Positions 1 to 7,653 of a DNA stretch of 64,000 bases are shown here, one piece after another; the stretch's first letter is position 1, and each line of letters begins with the position of its first letter. Source of the DNA: Acidobacteriota bacterium (GTDB lineage: Bacteria > Acidobacteriota > UBA4820). The stretch covers positions 30,162 to 94,161 of the forward strand of contig JAKQCT010000061.1 of assembly GCA_029559035.1 (NCBI GenBank), written 5' to 3'. The notes beneath the pieces are model-generated. The model saw only the letters and a program-made list of their open reading frames with translations, was not told the origin of the DNA and did not search any database. A program made the translations under genes and the position numbers.

Positions 1-365
1 AAAGCCACCACGAGGACGTCGAGGTGATCCATCCGATATCGATCCTGGTAGCCGTCGCGGATGCGATCTCCGGGTCGAGGCCCGGGGCGAGGCGCGCCTC
101 GATCACCGATTATTTCAAGAGGATCGAGACCCTGGAATCGATCGCCAACTCCTTCGAGGGAGTCGAGCATTCCTTCGCCATTCAGGCCGGCAGGGAGATC
201 AGGGTGATCGTGAACGCTGATCAAGTCTCCGACATGCACCTCCCCTTCCTCGCGGGAGAGATCGCCAAGAAGATCCAGGAAGACCTCGATTATCCCGGCA
301 AGGTCAGGGTCACCATAATCAGGGAGAGGAAAGCGGTGGAGTACGCCGGAGCCGTAGCCGGATAA
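1..365 (+). CDS. rny: Ribonuclease Y, C-terminal part (truncated by window edge)
   Basis: This is the end of a membrane-anchored endoribonuclease that starts mRNA decay. The reading frame is open from base 3 and stops with TAA at 363-365. The visible 120 residues begin with an HHEDVEVIHP stretch that belongs to the end of the HD domain. They continue with DAISGSRPGARR and the family's C-terminal signature (FAIQAGREIRVIV, then a conserved alpha/beta tail). The N-terminal membrane anchor, coiled coil, KH domain and most HD residues lie outside the window. The gene is followed after 4 bases by mqnE, so the two are probably co-transcribed. The identification rests on the well-conserved tail and is secure. 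Confidence 0.93.
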   Translation, partial: SHHEDVEVIHPISILVAVADAISGSRPGARRASITDYFKRIETLESIANSFEGVEHSFAIQAGREIRVIVNADQVSDMHLPFLAGEIAKKIQEDLDYPGKVRVTIIRERKAVEYAGAVAG

Positions 366-369
366 CGCC

Positions 370-1485
370 TTGGACCGCCACGCAAAGATAGCCGGCATCA
401 GGCCCCCGGACAGGCGCCTGGGAGAGATCGCCGAAAAGGTCTTGAACGGGGCGAGGCTCACCACCGAAGACGGCCTTCATCTCCTGAGAACCCCGGGCAT
501 AGCCTTCCCGGGCCTGCTGGCCAACTTCATGAGAGAGAAGCTGCACGGGAAGGCCACCACTTTCTCGGTCAACAGGCACATAAACTTCAGCAACATCTGC
601 AGGAACAGGTGCTCGTTCTGCGCATTCCGCAGGAACGAGGGCGAACCCGGGTCGGAAAGGCTCTCCTCCCGACAGATCGTGGACAAGGCTCTCGAAGCGG
701 GAAGGACCGGCCCTGCGGAGATCCATATCACGGGCGCCCTCGACCCGCTTTTCAGCCTCTGCGACGCTCTCGCCGTAATAAGGGAACTTAAGGCCGCTAT
801 GCCCCTTTCGACCGTAAAGGCTTTCACGCTTGTCGAGATCGACCATTTCTCAAAAATGTCCGGCAAGCCTCCCGAAGAGGTAATGGCTTTGCTTAAAGAG
901 GCCGGGGTGTCGGCTTTCCCGGGAGGAGGAGCGGAGCTTTTCGGGGAAGACATCAGAGAGAAGCTCTGCCCGGAAAAGATCAGCGGCGAGAGATGGCTGG
1001 AACTCGCAGGGATGGCGCACGAGTCCGGGATACCCACCAACGCCACGATGCTCTACGGCGTTGGGGAAACGGATGAGGACAGGATCGACCACCTCGTGAG
1101 GCTCAGGGACCTCCAGGACAGGACCGGGGGATTCATGGCCTTCATCCCCCTTCTTTTCCAGAAAGGGAACACCTGTTTTTCGGGGATAAGGGCGGCCGGG
1201 CCCTGCGAACAGCTGAGGGTTTACTCCGTTTCGAGGCTTATCCTGGACAACATCCCCCACATCAAGGTCCACTGGGTGATGTCGGGATTGAAGATCGCCG
1301 AGTTATGCCAGTGGTTCGGCGCGGACGATGTCGAAGGCACCGTTCACGAAGAGAGGATCGGTCACGAGGGAGGCGCCGACACCCCCATGGGATTGACAAA
1401 GGACGATGTCAGGTCGCTGATCGAGAGGTCCGGCAGGCTGCCCCTCGAGAGGGACGGCTTGTACAATCCCGTGCGCACCCGATAA
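370..1485 (+). CDS. mqnE: Aminofutalosine synthase, radical SAM enzyme of menaquinone synthesis
   Basis: MqnE joins the MqnA product to SAM to give aminofutalosine in the futalosine route to menaquinone. The radical-SAM cluster motif is CRNRCSFC (CxxxCxxC), directly after NRHINFSNI. MqnE-type sequences follow: the KAFTLVEIDHFSK strand, FPGGGAELF, KISGERWLELA, PTNATMLYG, HWVMSGLKIAELC and a C-terminal VHEERIGHEGGA. The 371-residue length is normal for the family. The start is TTG at 370 with no strong ribosome binding site, 4 bases after the rny stop, so translation may be coupled. MqnC is the nearest alternative, but the PGGGAE and VHEERIGH motifs favour MqnE. Its presence implies respiration with menaquinone. 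Confidence 0.92.
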   Translation: MDRHAKIAGIRPPDRRLGEIAEKVLNGARLTTEDGLHLLRTPGIAFPGLLANFMREKLHGKATTFSVNRHINFSNICRNRCSFCAFRRNEGEPGSERLSSRQIVDKALEAGRTGPAEIHITGALDPLFSLCDALAVIRELKAAMPLSTVKAFTLVEIDHFSKMSGKPPEEVMALLKEAGVSAFPGGGAELFGEDIREKLCPEKISGERWLELAGMAHESGIPTNATMLYGVGETDEDRIDHLVRLRDLQDRTGGFMAFIPLLFQKGNTCFSGIRAAGPCEQLRVYSVSRLILDNIPHIKVHWVMSGLKIAELCQWFGADDVEGTVHEERIGHEGGADTPMGLTKDDVRSLIERSGRLPLERDGLYNPVRTR

Positions 1486-1512
1486 AAAAAGGGGGGCGGT
1501 CTGAGCCGCCCC
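1484..1512 (-). terminator. Rho-independent terminator for the FecR/DUF6600 gene
   Basis: A G+C-rich stem (GGGGCGG paired with CCGCCCC, short loop) lies just past the stop codon at 1547. On the minus strand it is followed by a run of T formed by the plus-strand A tract at 1485-1491. It also sits just after the mqnE stop and may block converging transcription. Confidence 0.8.
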
Positions 1513-1546
1513 GAGAGACTAGGAAAAGGAGAGGATTAAACTCTGT

Positions 1547-3484
1547 CTATTTCTGCTTCTTCCTGGATTCCGACGAAGAAGAACCCGACCCGGAAGAAGA
1601 ACTCGCGGTTGACTTGGTTTTGCCGCCTCCGGAGGTCCTAGAGCTCGCCGCCGCCTTCGTTCCTGATCCGGAGGATTCGCCGGCGCTGGATTTCTGTTTC
1701 GAGGGCCTCGATTGGGTATCGGAGGATGAAGGGGGCGGAGATGGCGGCTGTGATGAAGAGGGCGGAGGAGACACGTGCCTGTCGCTTCCCGTGGACCTGT
1801 CCGATCTGGGGGTATCTGTAGTCCTAGGCTGTTCGCGCTGAACCGGAACGTCGCGGGAAGGCGCTTCCCTCGCCGGAGGGGACTCGCGTGACGGCTCATC
1901 GTTCCTCTGAAGGCCGCGCGAAGGGTATTCCCTGTCACGGGAGGACGGTTCGCTTCTGTCGTCCCGGTAGATCCTCGACCCGGTGTCGCTCGAAACCGGC
2001 GGCTCGGTTCTCGAGGGAGAGACTCGCGACGGAGTATCGACGCTCCTGTCCCACGAATCCCTCGCCCTGGGGCCTGAAGGGGTCTCCCTCGTTGAAGAGG
2101 CGGGCGGCGCGGTTCCGGGCTTCTTGCCTATGACCGGGTCATCCTGCCTGTCGAGGCTGGACCGGGTCGCTATCCTCATGTCCCTAGTGGAAACGGGGGG
2201 ATCTGCCAGAGTGCGCTTGAGGTCGTCCGCCGATATTTTCCTGGATTGAAGATCACGAAGCTGCGCAGGCTGAAGGTTCAAGCCTCCGTGGGGCGTAACA
2301 AGGATGTCTCCTCCGTTCTTGTGCTGAAGCTTCTTGATTACGGGGCCATCGGCGCCGTGCTTAGAAACGGGGATTATCGGCTTTCCGGGAGGAGGCCCGT
2401 GCTTGTTGACATTGACGACCTTCGTGACGTTTGTCACATAGATGTTGTTTATGGTCACGCTGTACCATCCGCAGGGCTCCCACAGGGGACCGTAATACCC
2501 GAGAGGGCACCAGCCGATCCATCCGTCTCCCCAGTACCAGGAGACCCAGGCCGGAGAGAAGAAAACATCAGGTATCCACCCCCATCCTACGCCGATGACA
2601 AAAGTCCATCTTCCGTAGTGAAAAGGGACCCAACCCCACGGTTCGTAGGAGATCCAGGTCGTTCCCCAGGGCGTGTAGTGCCAGTATCCGTTGTAATAAG
2701 GGTTCCATCCGGCCCCGAGGTACGCCGGCGAAGGGAACCAGACATGTCCGTATGCCGGCACACTGCGCCAGGACCCGTAATAATCGAGGTCGTCGGCGTA
2801 GGGGTAAAGCTCCGGGTCCACATATTCCCTCGATCTCCCGTTCTTCACTGGACGGGATATGTTGCGGTCCCTGAAATCGGCGATCTCCGGATAATACCCG
2901 GCTCCCACCGAGGCCGGAGACATCGGTTCATAGCCGTATTCGGCGTAGCTCATCTCTCCCTGGGCGACCATCTGGTATTGTCCGCTGCTTCCGATTAGGG
3001 AACTCCCGTCCAGGACGGTGAGCCTGGTCCGGTCGACCGTCTCCACCTCAACAATGGAAAGGCTTTTCCTGAATGATTTGACGGATGCCGCAGGCGTCAT
3101 TACGAGATGGGACGATTCTCCCGGAAGACTGGCGGGGACCTCCAGCATCAAAATACCTCGCCAGAGGTGGACTCTCATTCCGCCCGGTGGATCGGCGACC
3201 GGGTCCGGGAACCTGCTTATCTCCAGATGGGATCCGGTGGATAGCCAGATCAGGCTTCCGTCTCCGAAAAGAATGCCCATGTTCCCCTCGGTCAGCCAGA
3301 TGTTGTCGCCTTCGAAGATGGGGGAATTAAGCGTCAGGGACTCCCTTTCGCCGGATGCCGAACCCTGGACGAAAGCCCTGCCGTCGAAATGCCTTACTAC
3401 TGCGTAATCGCCGGCGAGGATCGAGAAAGAAAACGCAGCCAGGGCCAAAAAGAGGAAGATCTGATTTTTTTCAACCCTAAACAT
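1547..3484 (-). CDS. Exported FecR-like protein with DUF6600-type W/Y/G-rich region
   Basis: Exact function unknown. A signal peptide (FLFLALAAFSFSILA) is followed by a FecR-like domain at about residues 25-130 (GRAFVQGS, GDNIWLTEGNMGILFGDGS), a beta-rich fold that senses or scaffolds at the envelope. At about 215-340 comes an aromatic region of repeated G-W, Y-Y and WGW motifs typical of DUF6600 proteins. The last ~200 residues are Ser/Pro/Arg-rich low complexity. The start was moved to ATG 3484 because GGAGG lies 5 bases upstream and the signal peptide begins there; the longer frame to 3511 has neither. The gene stands alone, between its own terminator and that of the upstream gene. The protein is probably periplasmic or outer-membrane associated. 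Confidence 0.75.
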   Translation of the reverse strand: MFRVEKNQIFLFLALAAFSFSILAGDYAVVRHFDGRAFVQGSASGERESLTLNSPIFEGDNIWLTEGNMGILFGDGSLIWLSTGSHLEISRFPDPVADPPGGMRVHLWRGILMLEVPASLPGESSHLVMTPAASVKSFRKSLSIVEVETVDRTRLTVLDGSSLIGSSGQYQMVAQGEMSYAEYGYEPMSPASVGAGYYPEIADFRDRNISRPVKNGRSREYVDPELYPYADDLDYYGSWRSVPAYGHVWFPSPAYLGAGWNPYYNGYWHYTPWGTTWISYEPWGWVPFHYGRWTFVIGVGWGWIPDVFFSPAWVSWYWGDGWIGWCPLGYYGPLWEPCGWYSVTINNIYVTNVTKVVNVNKHGPPPGKPIIPVSKHGADGPVIKKLQHKNGGDILVTPHGGLNLQPAQLRDLQSRKISADDLKRTLADPPVSTRDMRIATRSSLDRQDDPVIGKKPGTAPPASSTRETPSGPRARDSWDRSVDTPSRVSPSRTEPPVSSDTGSRIYRDDRSEPSSRDREYPSRGLQRNDEPSRESPPAREAPSRDVPVQREQPRTTDTPRSDRSTGSDRHVSPPPSSSQPPSPPPSSSDTQSRPSKQKSSAGESSGSGTKAAASSRTSGGGKTKSTASSSSGSGSSSSESRKKQK

Positions 3485-3529
3485 TTTCCACCTCCGTCTA
3501 TCATCTAGCAATTGCCGTGCCAGTGGACC

Positions 3530-3562
3530 GAAAAAGCAAAAGCCCCTCGAAATGAGGGGCTT
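3530..3562 (-). terminator. Rho-independent terminator for the 3611-4348 gene
   Basis: AGCCCCTC and GAGGGGCT pair around a five-base loop at 3541-3561. On the minus strand a T-rich stretch (from GAAAAAGCAAA on the plus strand) follows. It separates the coiled-coil gene from the FecR-like gene, which therefore needs its own promoter. Confidence 0.8.
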
Positions 3563-3610
3563 GAATGATTTCTGCCTGAAAAAGCGTCCTGGTTTCAGGA
3601 CATGTTTTTT

Positions 3611-4348
3611 CTATTCAGCTTGCTCTTCCTGCACCGCGGCCGGCGGAGGAGGGACCTGCCGGGGAACGTTCGTCTCGATCACGACCGGAGTCGAAGCTAT
3701 CTCCTGCTGGGTTGCTGTTATCTGGTTATCCAGGGAAGAAAGCTGCGATCTCGCCGTTCCGAGCCTTGTCTCGGCGTCCCTGATCTCGCCCTCGAGGCGG
3801 TCCTTGTCGGCGGCCATCGTCGCAAACCCGTACTGGTCCCTTTTGGCTCCGAGCTCGTTCATCAGATCGTTGACCTGTGCCTGGGCCTGTGACCGTCTGT
3901 CCATCAGGTTGTTCAACTTACCCTGGAGGCCCTGCTGCTGGCCGAGGTTCATACCGCCGGAACCGGCGGCCGCTCCTTCTCCGCCGTCCTCGGCCGGGGA
4001 AGCTTCAAGGATCCTGATCTCGTCCTCGTTGGCGAGCCTCGCCCTCTTCTTTATCTCGGCGAGCTCGTCGTCCGTTATGGTCATTTTCTTCGTGGCTTTT
4101 TTGGGGGCAGGCTTGCTGACGGCGGGGATAACTTCCTCGCCACCCTCTTCCGTTTTCCTGAGGTCGACACTGTCGACGGGAAGATAGAGCATCATCCCGA
4201 ACCTTTCGAAGTAGATCCTGTCTCCGTTCACCATCGGCTTGGTGTCGGATTTCACTATCCTACCGTCCTTGAGGGCGATCTTATATACATCTTCCGAAAA
4301 GACCGTCAGGGCGAAGCACACCAAAAAGAAAACTAAAAATCGCTTCAT
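3611..4348 (-). CDS. Exported coiled-coil protein of unknown function
   Basis: Not recognised as a named family. The 245-residue protein starts at ATG 4348, eight bases after an AAGGGGG ribosome binding site, and opens with a clear signal peptide (KRFLVFFLVCFALTVFS). Residues ~20-65 form a short beta-type region (YKIALKDGRIVKSDTKP) like a small surface-exposed sheet domain. Residues ~95-125 are acidic and helical. From ~140 to 215 there is a long heptad-type coiled coil (LNNLMDRRSQAQAQVNDLMNE and onward, rich in Q, D, R and E). The tail is Pro-rich. It is probably a periplasmic protein and has its own promoter and terminator. Confidence 0.7.
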   Translation of the reverse strand: MKRFLVFFLVCFALTVFSEDVYKIALKDGRIVKSDTKPMVNGDRIYFERFGMMLYLPVDSVDLRKTEEGGEEVIPAVSKPAPKKATKKMTITDDELAEIKKRARLANEDEIRILEASPAEDGGEGAAAGSGGMNLGQQQGLQGKLNNLMDRRSQAQAQVNDLMNELGAKRDQYGFATMAADKDRLEGEIRDAETRLGTARSQLSSLDNQITATQQEIASTPVVIETNVPRQVPPPPAAVQEEQAE

Positions 4349-4375
4349 AGCGACCCCCTTTCCAATGCCATAGGT

Positions 4376-4404
4376 ATTATGCTTCAAAAGAATCCGCAAG
4401 TCAA
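4376..4404 (-). promoter_or_regulatory. Sigma-70-type promoter for the coiled-coil gene
   Basis: On the minus strand TTGACT (4404-4399) and CATAAT (4381-4376) are separated by exactly 17 bases, each one mismatch from consensus. Transcription would start near 4369, about 20 bases before the ATG at 4348. Confidence 0.75.
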
Positions 4405-4461
4405 GGTTCGGAGCCCTTGAATTTGTCCCTCTATCCTGATAACTTTGAAGCCGGAGGTTTG

Positions 4462-5760
4462 ATGACCGAAGCGGTTCGGACAGCCAGGGAGAACGGGATC
4501 GTCGGCGCCGGCGGCGCCGCTTTTCCGACGCACGTGAAGCTTGCATCAAAAGCCGACGTGATGATCGCCAACGCTGCGGAATGCGAACCGCTTCTTTACA
4601 AGGACGAGGAGATCCTCCGCCACTTCCCGGACCTTTTCATGAAGGGCCTGACGATTGCCGCCTCGGCAGTCGGGGCCCAGAGGATAGTGATCGGAATCAA
4701 GGACAAACACCCCGACCTCGTAAAGATGTTGAGGGACAGGCTTCCCCGAAGCGTGGAGATCGGACTTCTCCGGGACACCTACCCTTCGGGCGACGAATTC
4801 CTGCTGGTGCGCGACCTGACGGGAAGACAGATCCCCAGAGGCGGGATCCCCATCGATGTTGGGACGGTCGTCCAGAACGTGGAAACACTTTACAACCTGG
4901 GGGCGGGCGCGCCTCTCGTCGAAAAATTCGTCACCATATCGGGAGAGGTGGACGAAGCACTGACCCTAAAAGTGCCGATAGGAATGAGCTGGCGGAACAT
5001 TCTTCAGGCTCTCCGGATAGGAACGGAGGGGAAGGGTTTCATTCTTGGCGGGCCGATGATGGGGACGGTCATCCGGAACCTCGGGCTTCCCGTGACGAAA
5101 GCCGATTCGGGGCTGGTCATCCTGCCGTCGGGCCACAGCCTCCTTGTAAAAAAATCACGGACAGAAACAGCTGTGAGGAAAATAGCCTATTCCTGCGACC
5201 AGTGCATGCGCTGTTCAGACCTGTGCCCGCGAGACCTCCTCGGCCACGGCGTCAAGCCCCACAGGGCCATGATCTCCGTGACGATGGGGGCAACCGAAAA
5301 GCTTGCCTGGAACAGGTCCGCGCTCTACTGCTGCGAGTGCGCCCTCTGCACTCTGTACGCCTGTCCCGAAGACCTGGACCCGTTCAGGGTCATGGTCGAA
5401 AGCAAGAAGCAGCTTCTGCGCGCGGGGGAACGACCCCTGAAAGGACACGTGGAAAATAACCCGATGTACAAATACAGGCGCACACCGACCAAGATGCTCG
5501 TGAGGCGCCTGGGCCTGGAGGAGTTCGTCAGGCCCCACAGGTATATTGAAAAGGACCTCCGCCCCGAGGAACTCGCGATCCCGCTGTCCCAGCACAGGGG
5601 AAGCCCCGCGGTCCCCGTCGTGAGAAAAGGTCAGAAGGTCGAAGCGCGGGAGCTGATCGGCGAGATCCCCGAAGGCGCTCTGGGAAGCAGGTTGTTCTCT
5701 CCCCTGCCCGCGGTCGTAGAAAGAGTTGACAATGAAAGGATCCTCCTGAAGGTCTTATAG
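4462..5760 (+). CDS. PduS/RnfC-type flavin and iron-sulfur electron-transfer protein
   Basis: Resembles PduS, the cobalamin reductase of the propanediol-use microcompartment, and the wider RnfC family. In order: the flavin/NADH-binding glycine motif GIVGAGGAAFPTHVK near residue 10, NAAECEPLL near 35, an SLBB-type region (VPIGMSWRNILQAL), and two [4Fe-4S] motifs, CDQCMRCSDLCP near 240 and CCECALCTLYACP near 285. The C-terminal RnfC-like barrel contains VRKGQKVEARELIGE. I chose ATG 4462 because GGAGG lies four bases upstream and the protein then begins where PduS does; a TTG at 4417 would add 15 residues. A PduT-like gene follows after 7 bases. No other microcompartment genes are in the window, so its substrate is unknown. 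Confidence 0.85.
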   Translation: MTEAVRTARENGIVGAGGAAFPTHVKLASKADVMIANAAECEPLLYKDEEILRHFPDLFMKGLTIAASAVGAQRIVIGIKDKHPDLVKMLRDRLPRSVEIGLLRDTYPSGDEFLLVRDLTGRQIPRGGIPIDVGTVVQNVETLYNLGAGAPLVEKFVTISGEVDEALTLKVPIGMSWRNILQALRIGTEGKGFILGGPMMGTVIRNLGLPVTKADSGLVILPSGHSLLVKKSRTETAVRKIAYSCDQCMRCSDLCPRDLLGHGVKPHRAMISVTMGATEKLAWNRSALYCCECALCTLYACPEDLDPFRVMVESKKQLLRAGERPLKGHVENNPMYKYRRTPTKMLVRRLGLEEFVRPHRYIEKDLRPEELAIPLSQHRGSPAVPVVRKGQKVEARELIGEIPEGALGSRLFSPLPAVVERVDNERILLKVL

Positions 5761-5767
5761 AAGGGGA

Positions 5768-6346
5768 ATGACGGAAATGGATGACCGGAAGAACTCGATA
5801 GGACTGCTGGAGCTGACTTCCATCGCGAAGGGTATAGAATGCACCGACCTGATGCTGAAAGCGGCGGATGTCGAGATCCTCATGAGCAGGACGATCTGCT
5901 CGGGGAAATACCTCGTCCTCGTGAGGGGCGACGTGGCCGCCTGCATCTCGTCGGTGAGGGCGGGCGCCGAGGCGGGAGCGGAATGCGTCGCCGACTCGGT
6001 GACTATACCCAACCTGCACGAGCAGGTATTTCCAGCGATCAGCCAGGCTCAGGCGGTCGGGGATGTCGCCGCTCTCGGCGTCATCGAGGGGTTCAACGTC
6101 TCGACGCTTATAGAAGCGGCCGACGCCGCCGTGAAGAGCGCGGAAGTCTCCCTTGTCGAGATCCGGCTGGCGATGGCGCTGGGAGGAAAAGCCTTCGCGG
6201 TCGTTACCGGATCGGTCGCAGCCGTCAACGCCGCTGTCGAGACAGGCAGGGACGTCCTCAAGGAAAAAGGCCTGCTCGCCAACTTCTCCATAATCCCGGC
6301 CCCAAGGAAAGAACTGGTAAAAGAGCTTCTTGAAGGGAGGCTTTGA
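5768..6346 (+). CDS. PduT-like trimeric microcompartment shell protein (two BMC domains)
   Basis: Two tandem BMC folds: residues ~10-90 (SIGLLELTSIAKGIECTDLM) and ~100-185 (ALGVIEGFNVSTLIEAADAA). At 192 residues it has PduT length. PduT forms pseudohexameric trimers carrying a [4Fe-4S] cluster at the pore through Cys38. The equivalent Cys is present here as Cys44 in SRTICSGKYLV, or Cys41 if translation starts at the second ATG (5777), which has better spacing from AAGGGG. The PduS-like gene lies just upstream, and PduS and PduT are known partners, so an electron path through a shell pore is plausible. The stop overlaps the tolB start by one base. The isolation of this pair from any encapsulated enzyme is odd. 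Confidence 0.88.
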   Translation: MTEMDDRKNSIGLLELTSIAKGIECTDLMLKAADVEILMSRTICSGKYLVLVRGDVAACISSVRAGAEAGAECVADSVTIPNLHEQVFPAISQAQAVGDVAALGVIEGFNVSTLIEAADAAVKSAEVSLVEIRLAMALGGKAFAVVTGSVAAVNAAVETGRDVLKEKGLLANFSIIPAPRKELVKELLEGRL

Positions 6347-7650
6347 TGAAGAAAGCCGCGTTCATGTTTTTCACCCTACTGGCTGTGATGTCTTTCGCCA
6401 TTAACTCCTCCTTCGCCGGGGATCCCCCCGGCTCGAAGGAACAGCAGATAACGGGCGTCATCAAGGAAAGCGGGTTCACGCAGGCCAGGATCGCGATCCC
6501 GGCTACGAAGTTCGACTCCGCCCTCAGCGCGGAATCGGGCGAGGTCCATTCCACTCTCACCGACGACCTGGATTTCTCAGGTTTTTTCAGGATGATCGAT
6601 CCTTCGCTCTACGAAGGGATCCAGATCTCCGATAAGATTGATTACGACGCCTGGACAGGGATGGACGCGGACTACCTGCTGGTCACGAGGCTGACGAAAT
6701 CGGAGAGGGTGCTGACCCTGGAAGGAAGGCTTTACGACGTCAAGCGAAAGGAGATGGTTACAGGCAAACGGATCCGGGCCGCTGCCAACCAGCCGAGGCT
6801 CCTTGCCCATAATCTCTCCTCCGTCGTGTTGGATTACCTCTTCGGGGCGGGCAGGTTCCCTACGAGCCAGGTCCTCTTCGCGGCCCAGCTGGGCGAAACC
6901 CAGGACATATTCCTCTGCGATTACGACGGCAAGAATCTTGTCAGGCTTACCGCCATGGGTATCCTGAACGTCACGCCCGACATCAGCCCGAAGGGTGACA
7001 AGATCGTCTTCACCTCGATACTCAAGGACAGGCAGGAGCTGTTCTTTCTCGACAGGGCAGGGAAAAGGACCAAGCTGTACGGCGAAGGAGAAGGACTGAA
7101 CTCCAGCCCCAGGTTCTCCCCGGACGGGAGCACGATAGCGTTCTGCTCTTCGAAGTCCGGCAACCCCGACATCTGGACGGTGAACGCCAACGGGACGAAC
7201 CTCACCAGGGTCTCCTTCTCTTACGGCATCGATACCGCTCCCTGCTGGTCCCCGGACGGGACCAAGATAGCGTTCACTTCTGACAGGTCGGGATCACCGC
7301 AGATCTACGTCATGGACCGGGACGGGACGAACGTCAAACGGATCACCCCGCAGGATTCGAAGCGGTGCGACCAGCCCCACTGGTCCCCGAGGGGAGATAA
7401 GATCGTTTACACGACCATGGTCGACGGGAAATTCAACATAGCCTCGATAGACCTGTCGACCGGCGAGGTCACGCATTTGACCCGCGGTGAAGGAGACAAC
7501 GAATCCGCGACATGGTCTCCCGACGGGAGATACATCACATTTTCGTCCAACAGGCTCGGTACCTTCCAGATCTTCATCATGAGGGCCGACGGAAGCGGTG
7601 TCAGGAGGATCTCAAACCAGCCAGATTGCTCTTCTCCATGCTGGTTCTGA
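6346..7650 (+). CDS. tolB: Tol-Pal system beta-propeller protein TolB
   Basis: TolB is the periplasmic propeller that links Pal to the Tol inner-membrane complex in cell-envelope constriction. A signal peptide (FMFFTLLAVMSFAINSSFA) precedes the N-terminal domain (SGFFRMIDPSLY, WTGMDADYLL). A six-bladed WD/PD40 propeller follows, with repeated motifs such as SPDGSTIAF, SPDGTKIAFTSDRSG, SPRGDKIVY and SPDGRYITFSSNR. The ATG at 6346 shares a base with the upstream TGA and has GGGAGG before it, so a TTG at 6343 was rejected. It is translationally coupled to the microcompartment-type gene, an unusual neighbour. TolB marks the organism as diderm. No other tol or pal gene is in the window. Confidence 0.93.
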   Translation: MKKAAFMFFTLLAVMSFAINSSFAGDPPGSKEQQITGVIKESGFTQARIAIPATKFDSALSAESGEVHSTLTDDLDFSGFFRMIDPSLYEGIQISDKIDYDAWTGMDADYLLVTRLTKSERVLTLEGRLYDVKRKEMVTGKRIRAAANQPRLLAHNLSSVVLDYLFGAGRFPTSQVLFAAQLGETQDIFLCDYDGKNLVRLTAMGILNVTPDISPKGDKIVFTSILKDRQELFFLDRAGKRTKLYGEGEGLNSSPRFSPDGSTIAFCSSKSGNPDIWTVNANGTNLTRVSFSYGIDTAPCWSPDGTKIAFTSDRSGSPQIYVMDRDGTNVKRITPQDSKRCDQPHWSPRGDKIVYTTMVDGKFNIASIDLSTGEVTHLTRGEGDNESATWSPDGRYITFSSNRLGTFQIFIMRADGSGVRRISNQPDCSSPCWF

Positions 7651-7653
7651 TAG

